A stretch of 64,000 nt of DNA, from contig NZ_DF970134.1 of assembly GCF_000953855.2 (NCBI RefSeq), forward strand, positions 1 through 64,000. Reading direction: 5' to 3'. The DNA comes from Mizugakiibacter sediminis (GTDB lineage: Bacteria; Pseudomonadota; Gammaproteobacteria; Xanthomonadales; Rhodanobacteraceae). Below, one piece after another: positions 1 through 10,406 of the stretch; position 1 is the first letter of the stretch, and each line of letters starts with the position of its first letter. Made by a program: the position numbers and the translations under genes. The notes beneath the pieces were generated by a model. The model saw only the letters and a program-made list of their open reading frames with translations, searched no databases and had not been told where the DNA came from.

Positions 1-86
1 ATCAGCAGCACCAGCATCACGTCCACGAGGGGCGTGACGTTGATGTCCGCCATCGGACCGCCGCCGCTGTTGGTGCTGAAGGCCAT
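1..86 (-). CDS. exbD: ExbD biopolymer transport protein (5' part only)
   Basis: Only the first 28 codons lie in the window; the gene runs off the left edge. The start ATG is at 86-84. The peptide opens with a short Ser/Gly-rich tail, then the ExbD/TolR hallmark segment with [13 protein letters not shown], which leads into the single N-terminal membrane helix carrying the proton-binding Asp of the family. ExbD works with ExbB and TonB in the inner membrane to pass proton-motive force to outer-membrane receptors. It starts 11 bases after the exbB stop, so it is in the tonB-exbB-exbD operon. Xanthomonads often have two exbD copies here; whether a second follows cannot be seen. Confidence 0.93.
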   Translation of the reverse strand, partial: MAFSTNSGGGPMADINVTPLVDVMLVLL

Positions 87-97
87 GACCGTCTACC

Positions 98-961
98 TCA
101 CTTCTTGGCGGCCGGCGCCGGCGCCGCCGCCGGACGCGCGCCCGGCATCGCCGCCGCCGGGCTGGACTCGACGCGCGAACCGGTGGCGAAGAAGTCGTGC
201 AGGTCGTGGGCGAACTCGTCGAAGCGGGCGTAGGTCACGCGGTTGGCGCGCACGTAGAAGTTGTACGCCAGCACCGCCGGGATGGCGACCGCCAGACCGA
301 TCGCGGTCATGATCAGCGCCTCGCCCACCGGACCGGCGACCGCGTCGATCGACGCCTGGCCGGACGCGCCGATGCCGATCAGGGCGTGGTAGATGCCCCA
401 CACGGTGCCGAGCAGGCCGACGAACGGCGCGGCCGAGCCGACCGTCGCCAGCAGGGTCAGGCCGGTCTCGAGGCGCATGCTCTCGCGGGCCACGGCCTGG
501 CGCAGGGCGCGGTCGATGAACTCGGAGCGGTTCAGGGCCTCGACCAGACGGCTGCCCTCGTGGCGCTGGTGGTGCGCCGCGGCGGAAGCGCAGTCCAGGG
601 CGATCTTGGAGAACGGCTCGGACTTCGGCTGCTGCTCCATGAAGCGGACCGCTTCCTGCGCGGACGGCGTGTCCCAGAACTTGCGGATCACCCCATCCAT
701 GCGCGAGCGGATCATGGCGTTCGTGAGGAAGTTCCTCACGATGTAGAACCACGACATCACCGACATGATCAGCAGGACCAGGAACACCACGAAGCCCACC
801 CAGTTCTCGCCGTGGATGAAGCTCTGGAACAGATGGTCGAAGCCCATCTGCTGCAGGGCGTGGGCACTGGTGTTGCCGCCCATGCCCGGGACCGGGGCGG
901 CCGTGGCGTCGGGCGGGATGGAACCAGCAGCAGGCTGGGTGGAACTGGCTTCTTGCAGCAT
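98..961 (-). CDS. exbB: ExbB, MotA/TolQ/ExbB proton channel
   Basis: A 287-residue inner-membrane subunit of the TonB energy-transducing complex. It has an Ala/Pro-rich N-terminal extension (residues 1-35), a first membrane helix at about 55-75, a long cytoplasmic section, then two helices at about 167-193 and 212-234. The last pair contains the family pattern AAPFVGLLGTVWGI and the conserved small-residue stretch before AIPAVLAYN. Together with ExbD it forms the proton-conducting motor. It lies 46 bases after tonB and 11 bases before exbD, same strand. The start has a moderate AAGGG upstream. Length and topology are normal for the ExbB branch with an N-terminal extension; TolQ is less likely because of the tonB neighbour. 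Confidence 0.95.
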   Translation of the reverse strand: MLQEASSTQPAAGSIPPDATAAPVPGMGGNTSAHALQQMGFDHLFQSFIHGENWVGFVVFLVLLIMSVMSWFYIVRNFLTNAMIRSRMDGVIRKFWDTPSAQEAVRFMEQQPKSEPFSKIALDCASAAAHHQRHEGSRLVEALNRSEFIDRALRQAVARESMRLETGLTLLATVGSAAPFVGLLGTVWGIYHALIGIGASGQASIDAVAGPVGEALIMTAIGLAVAIPAVLAYNFYVRANRVTYARFDEFAHDLHDFFATGSRVESSPAAAMPGARPAAAPAPAAKK

Positions 962-1007
962 AAACGCTACCCTTCGTTAAGCGTGGACTTGGACTCTAGC
1001 GCAGCCT

Positions 1008-1661
<654 letters not shown>

Positions 1662-1842
1662 CAGTACGAATCAACCACTCTCAAGGGGTACACCTGTTTT
1701 CCTTACACGCGCGGACGGCGCAGCCGGGAGCAGCGTCGCGTCCATAACGCATCGGGGAAAGACGTTGACACTACACCAGCCACCGGGGTCTTGTATATAG
1801 GCTGAACATCGGCCCGGGGCGGTGGCCGCCATGTGACCAAAG

Positions 1843-3129
1843 CTACTTGGCGGCGCCGAGTTTCTTCAGCATGTCGCGGGCCATCGGCGCGGTCTCGGCA
1901 TCCTCGGCGGCGCGCTTGTAGGCCGCGATCGCCGCGGCCTTGTTCTTCATCTTCAGCTCGGCATTGCCGAGCAGCAGATACGCGGTGCCTTGGCGCTTGA
2001 CGCCCTTCTGCAGGGCGCGCTGCAAGGCGGCCTTGCCCTCGGCGTACTTCTGCTGGTCCTGGATCAGCACCTGCGCGCGCAGCAGGTCGAGTTCGCCGTC
2101 GGGCGCATCCGGCGCGGCCTTGGCGTAGGCGTCCATCGCCTTGGCCGTGTTGCCGGCGATGCGGTAGGTGTCGCCGATCAGCTTGTAGGGCTTGTAGCCC
2201 GGCTTGACCACGCCCTTGGCGAGGCCGTCCTCCACCGCCTTGATGCCCTTGGCGGCATAGGCTTCCGCCTGCGACTGGTTGTCGGCGTTCTGCGCCATCA
2301 CGGCGAACACCTGGCCCATGCGCATGTAGTCGTCCTCGGTGGTGAGGGCGCCCTTGGCCGCGGCCTTCTCCATCAGCGCGCCCATGCGCGCGTACTCGCC
2401 GTTGTTCTGGTAGTAGACCAGCGCGTTGTTGAGCTGGGTGGTCTTGGTGGGATCCTTGCTGAGGGCGGCGTCGACCATCTTGTCCATCTGGTCGTACTGC
2501 TTGGTCTCGCCGTAGCTGGCCAGCAGCAGCTGGTCCCAGGAGTCCTTGCTCTCTCCGTTGTTGAGGGCGATGGCCTTGTTCAGCGCGGCGATCGCTTCCG
2601 GATACTTCTCCAGCCGGTAGTCGATGTTGCCCTCGATGGCGTAGGAATCCGCCGTTTCGCGCTTGCCCTGCTCGCGCCAGACCTTGAGCTGTTCGCCGGC
2701 CTGCTGGTACTGCTCGTCGGCCATGTAGGCGGCGACCAGGTTCAGCATCGAACCGAAGTAGCTGTCGTTCGGCAGCGAGTTGAGGTCGAGCAGCTGCTTG
2801 TACAGGGCGATCGCGCCCTTGTAGTCGCCGGCGTTGTACTTGATGTTGGCGAGCACCTGCAGGGCGACGCCCTTGGCGTACTTGCTGCTGCTGGTGTCGA
2901 GGATCTTCTGCGCGGCTTCCTGCGCCTTGGCGTCGTCGCCGGCATTGCTGGCGTCGATCGCGGCCTGCAGCGCCTTCTGGTCGCGCTCGCGCAGATCGTT
3001 CTTCGGCTCGCTGCGCGTGGCGTTGGGGTAGTCCGTCTGCTTGCTCTCCTTGGCCGCGGCGATACCGCCGGTGAGCAGCAGCGCCAGCATCGTGGCGGCG
3101 AGCAGGCGGGCGAAACGTCCAAGCATCAT
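1843..3129 (-). CDS. Secreted tetratricopeptide-repeat protein next to tonB
   Basis: A 428-residue protein with a signal peptide (hydrophobic residues about 6-25, AAA cleavage region), then a charged helical body with repeated TPR-like helix pairs. Recognisable units include the stretch near residues 90-130 (NAGDYKGAIALYKQLLDLN), 165-190 (LEKYPEAIAALNKAIALN) and 330-415. It ends with Leu-Gly-Ala-Ala-Lys. Two ATGs stand in tandem at 3129 and 3126; a GAGGTG lies just upstream. It sits between gyrB and tonB. Such a TPR gene beside tonB is usual in Xanthomonadales (recollection of the family, not searched), suggesting a periplasmic role linked to TonB, but the actual partner is unknown. Confidence 0.85.
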   Translation of the reverse strand: MMLGRFARLLAATMLALLLTGGIAAAKESKQTDYPNATRSEPKNDLRERDQKALQAAIDASNAGDDAKAQEAAQKILDTSSSKYAKGVALQVLANIKYNAGDYKGAIALYKQLLDLNSLPNDSYFGSMLNLVAAYMADEQYQQAGEQLKVWREQGKRETADSYAIEGNIDYRLEKYPEAIAALNKAIALNNGESKDSWDQLLLASYGETKQYDQMDKMVDAALSKDPTKTTQLNNALVYYQNNGEYARMGALMEKAAAKGALTTEDDYMRMGQVFAVMAQNADNQSQAEAYAAKGIKAVEDGLAKGVVKPGYKPYKLIGDTYRIAGNTAKAMDAYAKAAPDAPDGELDLLRAQVLIQDQQKYAEGKAALQRALQKGVKRQGTAYLLLGNAELKMKNKAAAIAAYKRAAEDAETAPMARDMLKKLGAAK

Positions 3130-3328
3130 GGCGCACCTCGTTGACTGCGCGCCGACCGCGCGCGGGGAGTCGGCGAGAGTAGCGCCCCTTGCGCACGCCG
3201 CTCAAGCGGCGGCGCATCATCCCCAGGATCGGGTTCGCGACGAAATGCAAATTTTTGCATGGCCGCGGCGCCGTGCCGACGCGCGGCCGCCGCCTCGCCG
3301 GAACGCGGCGGGCGCGGGCCGTGGCGGT

Positions 3329-5814
<2,486 letters not shown>

Positions 5815-5825
5815 GCACACGCCGC

Positions 5826-5853
5826 GCCGGCTGTTCCACGTGGAACAGCCGGC
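5826..5853. promoter_or_regulatory. parS-like ParB-binding site 1 (gyrB-recF spacer)
   Basis: A perfect 28-base palindrome whose 16-base core at 5832-5847 is TGTTCCACGTGGAACA. This is the parS form known from Pseudomonas and relatives. It lies directly next to the recF stop codon and over the -35 region of the gyrB promoter candidate. Confidence 0.85.
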
Positions 5854-6930
5854 TCAGCGACGGCGCTCGATCCGCCCCTGTTCCACGTGGAACAAGGCGG
5901 CTTCGAGGCCGGCCAGCGCCGGCGGCAGCTCGGTGCCGGTCACCAGCACCTGTGCGGCACCGGCCGTCAGACGCTCCACCACCCGGCGCTGATGGGTCTG
6001 ATCGAGCTCCGAGGCGAGATCGTCCAGCCCGATCATCGGCCATTCGCCGCGGCGTTCGGCGTGCAGCTCGGCCTGCGCCAGCACACAGGCCAGCGCACAG
6101 AGTTTCTCCTGGCCACGCGAGAGGTGTTCGCGGGCGGGCGCTTCCGGAAAGGCCAATGCCCAGTCCGCGCGGTGCGGTCCGGCCGTGGAGTGTCCGCGCG
6201 CGTAGTCCTGGCCGCGCCGCTCGGCCAGATGCTCGAGCAGCGCGGCACCCTCCGGCCAGCCGCGCCGGTAGCTCAGCCGTACCGGTCCCAGTTCCGCCAG
6301 GAAGGCCTCGGCGGTCCGGCCGATCCAGATCGACAGCGCTTGCAGATAACGCCGGCGGACCGTATCGATGACGGCCGCGACCGCGGCCATCTCCGCCTCC
6401 CAGGGTGTCAGCCAGCCGGCGGGCGCCTGTTGCCGCAGCAACGTGTTGCGCTGCCTGAGCGCCCGTTGGTAGCGGCGCCAAGCCGGCAGGAATTCCGGTT
6501 CCACGTGGAACACGCCCCAGTCGAGGAAGCCGCGACGCTCCTCGGAGCCGCCTGCGATCAGCGCGTGCGAGCCCGGCTCAAAACACACCACCGCACAATG
6601 ACGCAACAGATCGCCGACGCTCTCGGGGGGCTCGCCGTCCAACCGTGCCGTCCAGCGCCCGGCCTCCCGCCCCAGCCCCAGCCGGTGGCGGGCGCCGCCC
6701 GTCGTCGTCAGCTCGGCATAGACGGAGAACGCGCGCTCGCCCCGCCGCACCAGGACGTCGCGTCCGCCTGCGCGGAACGAACGCCCGTGCGAGAGAAGAT
6801 AGACGGCTTCCAGCACGCTGGTCTTGCCGGCGCCGTTGGGGCCCAGCAGCAGATTGATGCCCGGCTCCGGCGCCAGTTCGACATGATCGAAGCAGCGCAG
6901 GTTCTGCAGGCGCAGCCGCTCGAACCTCAC
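5854..6930 (-). CDS. recF: RecF recombination mediator
   Basis: RecF is an SMC-like ATPase that loads RecA on gapped DNA with RecO and RecR. The Walker A GPNGAGKTS is near residue 30, the ABC signature LSRGQEKLCAL near 265 and Walker B IGLDDLASELD near 300. I chose the GTG at 6930 because GGGGAGGGC lies 5-12 bases before it and it opens with VRFERLRLQNLRCF, the normal RecF N-terminus. This gives 358 residues (E. coli: 357). An in-frame ATG at 6978 would add 16 poorly conserved residues. The coding sequence contains two parS-like sites (5879-5894, 6497-6512), each translated as FHVE. It lies between dnaN and gyrB. Confidence 0.96.
   Translation of the reverse strand: MRFERLRLQNLRCFDHVELAPEPGINLLLGPNGAGKTSVLEAVYLLSHGRSFRAGGRDVLVRRGERAFSVYAELTTTGGARHRLGLGREAGRWTARLDGEPPESVGDLLRHCAVVCFEPGSHALIAGGSEERRGFLDWGVFHVEPEFLPAWRRYQRALRQRNTLLRQQAPAGWLTPWEAEMAAVAAVIDTVRRRYLQALSIWIGRTAEAFLAELGPVRLSYRRGWPEGAALLEHLAERRGQDYARGHSTAGPHRADWALAFPEAPAREHLSRGQEKLCALACVLAQAELHAERRGEWPMIGLDDLASELDQTHQRRVVERLTAGAAQVLVTGTELPPALAGLEAALFHVEQGRIERRR
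5879..5894. promoter_or_regulatory. parS-like site 2 (inside recF 3' end)
   Basis: Perfect 16-base palindrome TGTTCCACGTGGAACA, identical to the core of site 1 and 31 bases from it. It overlaps the last codons of recF. Confidence 0.85.
6497..6512. promoter_or_regulatory. parS-like site 3 (inside recF)
   Basis: GGTTCCACGTGGAACA: 15 of 16 bases match the two perfect sites; only the first base differs. It lies in the middle of recF. Confidence 0.75.
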
Positions 6931-7009
6931 GCCAGCCCTCCCCGGCAACGAAGACGCCGGGCCGGCCCGCGGCCGCACCCGGCGTCACGACATCGCCGAG
7001 ACATCGCGG

Positions 7010-8110
7010 TCAGAGCCGCAGCGGCATCACCACGTGGCGGGCGTTCTCGCCCTGCTCGCCCTCCAGCAGGCAACTGGACTGCGCGTCGCGCAGGCACAAG
7101 CGCACGCGCTCGCTGCGCAGGGCGCCCAGCGCATCCAGCAGGTAGCTGACATTGAATCCCACCGCGAGATCGCCCACGCCGGTCTCGGCTTCCAGTTCCT
7201 CGACCGCCTCTTCCTGCTCGGGGTTGTGCGCCACCAGGCGCAGCTTGCCCGGACTGACCTCGATCTTGACCCCGCGGTACTTCTCGTTGGACAGGATGGC
7301 GGCGCGCTGCAGCGCCGCGCGCAGCAACTCGCGGTCGACCAGCACGACCTTGTCGGCGCCGATCGGGATCACCGCCTCGTAATCGGGGAAACGGCCATCG
7401 ATCAGCTTCGAGGTGAAGGTGACCTCGCCGCGGCGCACGCGCAGGTGATTGCGGCCGAACTCCAACTCCACCTCGCCTTCGCCGGACTCGAACAGGCCGG
7501 CCAGCTCCAGCACGCCCTTGCGCGGGATGATGATCTGCCGCCGGGCGCTGCCGCCGGCTTCGCGCCGGGTTTCGGCCAGCGCCAGACGGTGGCCGTCGGT
7601 AGCCACGCAGCGCAGCGTGTCCTCGCGCAGGTCGAGCAGCATGCCGTTCAGGTAATAGCGCACGTCCTGGTTGGCCATGGCAAAGGCGGTGCGGTCCATC
7701 AGATCCTTCAGCACCGCTTCCGGCAGGCGCACGCGCTCGACCAGCTCGATCTCGTCGATGGTCGGGAACTCGCTGTGCGGCAGGGTGGCCAGGGTGAAGC
7801 GGCTGCGGCCGGCGTTCAGCGCGACGCGGTCGCCGTTCATTTTCACCTCGATCGGCGCCCCGTCCGGCAACGCGCGCACGATGTCGAACAGCTTGCGCGC
7901 CGGGATGGTCGTCTCTCCGGCCTCGGCGTTGTCGGCGGCCGCGGAAGCGATCATCTCGACCTCGAGGTCGGTGCCGGTGAGCGCGACCCTTCCGCCATCG
8001 ACCTGAACCAGCAGGTTGGCGAGCACCGGCAGGGTTTGCCGCCGCTCCACGACGCCGATCACCTGCTGCAGCGGCTTGAGCAGAACTTCGCGTTGGATGC
8101 TGAATCGCAT
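7010..8110 (-). CDS. dnaN: DNA polymerase III beta sliding clamp
   Basis: A 366-residue clamp, the usual family length. It begins MRFSIQREVLLKPLQQVIGVVERRQTLP-like with the three repeated clamp domains. The second domain contains YYLNGMLLDL and RCVATDGHRLA, the third GYLLDALGA-type and CLRDAQSSCLLE sections, and the protein ends VMPLRL, the conserved clamp terminus. The dimeric ring tethers Pol III and other partners to DNA through the hydrophobic pocket built by these terminal residues. The gene is downstream of dnaA across the oriC-like spacer and 79 bases before recF. Upstream AGGAACGG provides a weak ribosome site. Confidence 0.98.
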   Translation of the reverse strand: MRFSIQREVLLKPLQQVIGVVERRQTLPVLANLLVQVDGGRVALTGTDLEVEMIASAAADNAEAGETTIPARKLFDIVRALPDGAPIEVKMNGDRVALNAGRSRFTLATLPHSEFPTIDEIELVERVRLPEAVLKDLMDRTAFAMANQDVRYYLNGMLLDLREDTLRCVATDGHRLALAETRREAGGSARRQIIIPRKGVLELAGLFESGEGEVELEFGRNHLRVRRGEVTFTSKLIDGRFPDYEAVIPIGADKVVLVDRELLRAALQRAAILSNEKYRGVKIEVSPGKLRLVAHNPEQEEAVEELEAETGVGDLAVGFNVSYLLDALGALRSERVRLCLRDAQSSCLLEGEQGENARHVVMPLRL

Positions 8111-8184
8111 GACCCCGTTCCTGATCCAATCCTGCTTGTTTATAACTTCATGGCCATAGCGGTGGTGGGCGCTGTGGACACGCG

Positions 8185-8213
8185 GGATAAGTCAAAAATT
8201 TCTTCTACATCAA
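8185..8213 (-). promoter_or_regulatory. Sigma70-type promoter candidate for dnaN
   Basis: Minus strand: TTGATG (8213-8208), a 17-base spacer, TTATCC (8190-8185). It sits 75 bases before the dnaN start and overlaps the AT-rich part of the origin candidate. Confidence 0.5.
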
Positions 8214-8267
8214 AGGCATACTGTGACATCGGCGCAGGCCGACGCGGTCGTCTTGCTGTGGGTGCGC

Positions 8268-8276
8268 TGTGGATAA
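8268..8276 (-). promoter_or_regulatory. DnaA box
   Basis: TGTGGATAA on the + strand, i.e. a perfect TTATCCACA box on the minus strand, inside the dnaA-dnaN spacer. Confidence 0.8.
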
Positions 8277-8302
8277 GTTTTCATCCCCGGCGTTCCTTCC
8301 GA

Positions 8303-8311
8303 TTATCCACA
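8303..8311 (+). promoter_or_regulatory. DnaA box
   Basis: Perfect TTATCCACA, facing the box at 8268-8276 and ending two bases before the dnaA stop codon. Confidence 0.8.
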
Positions 8312-8313
8312 GC

Positions 8314-9639
8314 TTATTGACCGGTGAGTATACGGATCAGCTTTTCCCAGTCCTGGCGCATGCGCACGTCGCTGTCGCTCAGGCTGCGGATGGTGCGGCA
8401 GGCGTGCAGCACGGTGGTGTGGTCGCGTCCGCCGAAGGCCTCGCCGATCTCGGGCAGGCTGTGCTCGGTCAGTTCCTTGGCCAGCGCCATCGCCAATTGC
8501 CGCGGCCGCGCCACCGATCGCACGCGCCGTTTCGACAGCAGGTCGGACAAGCGCACCTGGTAGTAGTCCGCCACCGCCTTCTGGATGTTGGGAATGGTGA
8601 CCGCCTGCGCATGCACGCTCAGCAGGTCGCGCAGCGTCTCCTGGGCGAACTCCAGATTGATCGCGCGGCCGAAGAAGTTGGCGCGGGCCGCCAGCGTGTT
8701 CAGCGCGCCCTCGAGGTCGCGCACGTTGGAGCGGATGCGCCGCGCCATCAACATCGCCACGTCCTCCGGCACGGCCACGCCCTTGTGCTGCGCCTTGGCC
8801 AGCAGGATCGCCGCGCGCGTCTCGAAGTCCGGCGGCTCGATCGCCACCGACAGTCCCCAGCCCAGGCGCGACTTCAGCCGCGGCTCCAGGTTCTCCACCT
8901 CCTTCGGGTAGCGGTCGCAGGTCAGGATGATCTGCTGCTTGCCCTCGAACAGGGCGTTGAAGGTGTGGAAGAACTCCTCCTGCGTGGTGTTCTTGCCGGC
9001 GAAGAACTGGATGTCGTCGATCAGCAGCGCGTCGACCGAGCGGAAGCGCCGCTTGAATTCGTCCATGTTCTTGGTGCGCAGCGCCTCGATCATCGCGCCG
9101 ACGAATTGCTCCGAGCGCAGGTACAGCACCTTGGTGCCGGCGTTGCGCTCGCGGATCAGGTTGCCGGCCGCGTGCATCAGGTGGGTCTTGCCGAGGCCGG
9201 TGCCGCCATACAGCAGCAGCGGGTTGTAGGCGCGGCCCGGATTCATCGCCACCTGCATCGCCGCGGCCTTGCCGAGCTGGTTCGACTTGCCCTCGACGAA
9301 GCTGTCGAAGGTGTAATGGGGATCGAGGTTGTGCTCGAACTCCGGTTCCGCCGCGGCGGCGGGCGCGGGGCGCGCGCCGGCCCGCGGCTTGCGTCCGCCG
9401 TCCGCCGTGCCGACCTCGAGCTGCACCTCGACCGCGCGGCCGGCCAGATGCGCCAGCACCGCCTGGATGCGCGCCAGGTACTCGTTGCGCACCACGTCCA
9501 GCGTGTAGGCGTTGGGTGCGAACAGCCGCACGCCGTCGTCGGCGTCGCGCGCCTGCAGCGGCAGCAGCCAGGTATGCATGTCCTCGGCGCTGAGTTCGCC
9601 TTCCAGGCGTTCCAGACAGCGCCGCCACAGATCGTTCAT
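8314..9639 (-). CDS. dnaA: Chromosomal replication initiator DnaA
   Basis: DnaA binds DnaA boxes and melts oriC. The 441-residue form from the ATG at 9639 opens [17 protein letters not shown], the normal domain I; GAGG lies just before it, so the longer open frame back to 9960 is not used. Domain II is Ala/Arg-rich (about 85-110). The AAA+ domain has Walker [10 protein letters not shown] near 147 and Walker [10 protein letters not shown] near 205. The C-terminal helix-turn-helix has the DnaA signature [15 protein letters not shown] near 405. Its stop codon abuts a DnaA box in the downstream origin-like spacer, which suggests replication-linked control. Confidence 0.98.
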   Translation of the reverse strand: MNDLWRRCLERLEGELSAEDMHTWLLPLQARDADDGVRLFAPNAYTLDVVRNEYLARIQAVLAHLAGRAVEVQLEVGTADGGRKPRAGARPAPAAAAEPEFEHNLDPHYTFDSFVEGKSNQLGKAAAMQVAMNPGRAYNPLLLYGGTGLGKTHLMHAAGNLIRERNAGTKVLYLRSEQFVGAMIEALRTKNMDEFKRRFRSVDALLIDDIQFFAGKNTTQEEFFHTFNALFEGKQQIILTCDRYPKEVENLEPRLKSRLGWGLSVAIEPPDFETRAAILLAKAQHKGVAVPEDVAMLMARRIRSNVRDLEGALNTLAARANFFGRAINLEFAQETLRDLLSVHAQAVTIPNIQKAVADYYQVRLSDLLSKRRVRSVARPRQLAMALAKELTEHSLPEIGEAFGGRDHTTVLHACRTIRSLSDSDVRMRQDWEKLIRILTGQ

Positions 9640-9753
9640 GGGTCCTCGGGGTCGTGCGGGTACGCGCGTCGGCGCGCCGAGCGAGAGCTTGGAAGCATAG
9701 CAGGATGGCATGGCGCCGATGCCGCGCCGCCGCCGCGCGCGCATGCGCGCGGC

Positions 9754-9782
9754 TTGACCCGCGCCCGGCCGCCACGTATCCT
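9754..9782 (+). promoter_or_regulatory. Sigma70-type promoter of rpmH-rnpA
   Basis: TTGACC (9754-9759), a 17-base spacer, TATCCT (9777-9782), 40 bases before the rpmH ATG. A clear match to the housekeeping promoter pattern and in the expected place. Confidence 0.75.
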
Positions 9783-9822
9783 CCCGCGTCTTTTTCCCAG
9801 GCCCATTTCCTGGAGGTCCCCC

Positions 9823-9957
9823 ATGAAGCGCACCTATCAGCCCGGCAAGCTCAAGCGCGCCCGCACCCACGGCTTCCGCGCCCGCATGAAGACCGCGGAC
9901 GGCCGCAAGGTGCTGAGCGCCCGCCGCGCCAAGGGCCGCAAGCGTCTGATCCCGTAA
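9823..9957 (+). CDS. rpmH: 50S ribosomal protein L34
   Basis: A 44-residue, very basic protein, beginning [20 protein letters not shown] and ending [10 protein letters not shown], the standard L34 sequence, here with GKLKR where many bacteria have SVLKR/SKLKR. L34 is a late-assembling large-subunit protein. TGGAGGTCC before the ATG at 9823 is a good ribosome site. The true gene is the end of a much longer spurious frame. It is followed after 7 bases by rnpA, the classic L34/RNase P protein operon, divergent from dnaA. Confidence 0.97.
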   Translation: MKRTYQPGKLKRARTHGFRARMKTADGRKVLSARRAKGRKRLIP

Positions 9958-9964
9958 CACGCCG

Positions 9965-10345
9965 ATGCACCGGGCCGGCCTGCCGCGCGGCGCGCGGCTT
10001 CGCCGCGCCGCCGATTTCGCCGCGCTGCGCTCCGCAGCCGGTCGCCTCAGCAGCCGCTATTTCCAGATCCGCTACCGCGCCGGCGGCGCCGCGCGCGCGC
10101 GGCTCGGCCTCGCCGTTTCGAAGCGCGTCTCCAAGCGCGCCGTCGACCGCAACCGCCTGAAGCGCCTGGTGCGCGAGGCGTTCCGCCGCGCGCGGGCCGA
10201 ACTGCCGCCCGTCGACATGCTGGTGATCGCCCGCGCCGAAGCCGTGACGCAGCCGGGGCCGGCACTGCTGGAGGATCTGGCCCGCCTGTGGACGCGGCTC
10301 AAGCCGTTGAAGCCGCCGGAGCCGACCGGCACAATCGCGGACTGA
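9965..10345 (+). CDS. rnpA: Ribonuclease P protein component
   Basis: A 126-residue basic protein that assists the RNase P RNA in trimming tRNA 5' ends. It has the family core: [11 protein letters not shown] near 12-22, the [10 protein letters not shown] strand near 45-55, and the RNR signature [18 protein letters not shown] at about 57-74. It is translated 7 bases downstream of rpmH. Its stop codon lies in the loop of a 7-base-pair hairpin (10336-10356). The yidD gene that many bacteria have between rnpA and yidC is not present here. Confidence 0.96.
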   Translation: MHRAGLPRGARLRRAADFAALRSAAGRLSSRYFQIRYRAGGAARARLGLAVSKRVSKRAVDRNRLKRLVREAFRRARAELPPVDMLVIARAEAVTQPGPALLEDLARLWTRLKPLKPPEPTGTIAD

Positions 10346-10406
10346 TTTTGTCCGCGTCCGCCCCGTATCGCGGGTTTCCCGCACCGCCAGCCGAGCCCAT
10401 CCCGCG

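Larger units (their letters stand above)
8111..8313. other. Likely chromosomal replication origin (oriC) in the dnaA-dnaN spacer
   Basis: A 203-base spacer that is much AT-richer than its surroundings. It holds two perfect DnaA boxes in opposite orientation (TGTGGATAA at 8268-8276 and TTATCCACA at 8303-8311), the latter touching the dnaA stop codon. A weaker relative is TGTGGACAC at 8173-8181. The run 8188-8215, rich in A and T, is a candidate unwinding element. The dnaA-rpmH spacer on the other side of dnaA shows no such boxes. In Pseudomonadota both spacers can serve as origin, so GC-skew or marker-frequency data would decide. Confidence 0.7.

Noticed and set aside
1765-1799. TTGACA followed by TGTATA/TATATA on the plus strand between tonB and the TPR gene
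   Set aside because: Spacing is 20-23 bases, too long for a sigma70 promoter, and it would point into the antisense of the TPR gene.
5854-6978. Longer RecF from ATG 6978
   Set aside because: The GTG at 6930 has a better ribosome site and the conserved N-terminus; the extra 16 residues are not RecF-like.
8269-9957. 562-codon plus-strand open frame across dnaA
   Set aside because: Antisense to dnaA; only its final 44 codons, rpmH, are a gene.
8314-9960. 548-residue DnaA
   Set aside because: The first 107 residues overlap rpmH and its promoter and are not DnaA-like; the conserved start is at 9639.
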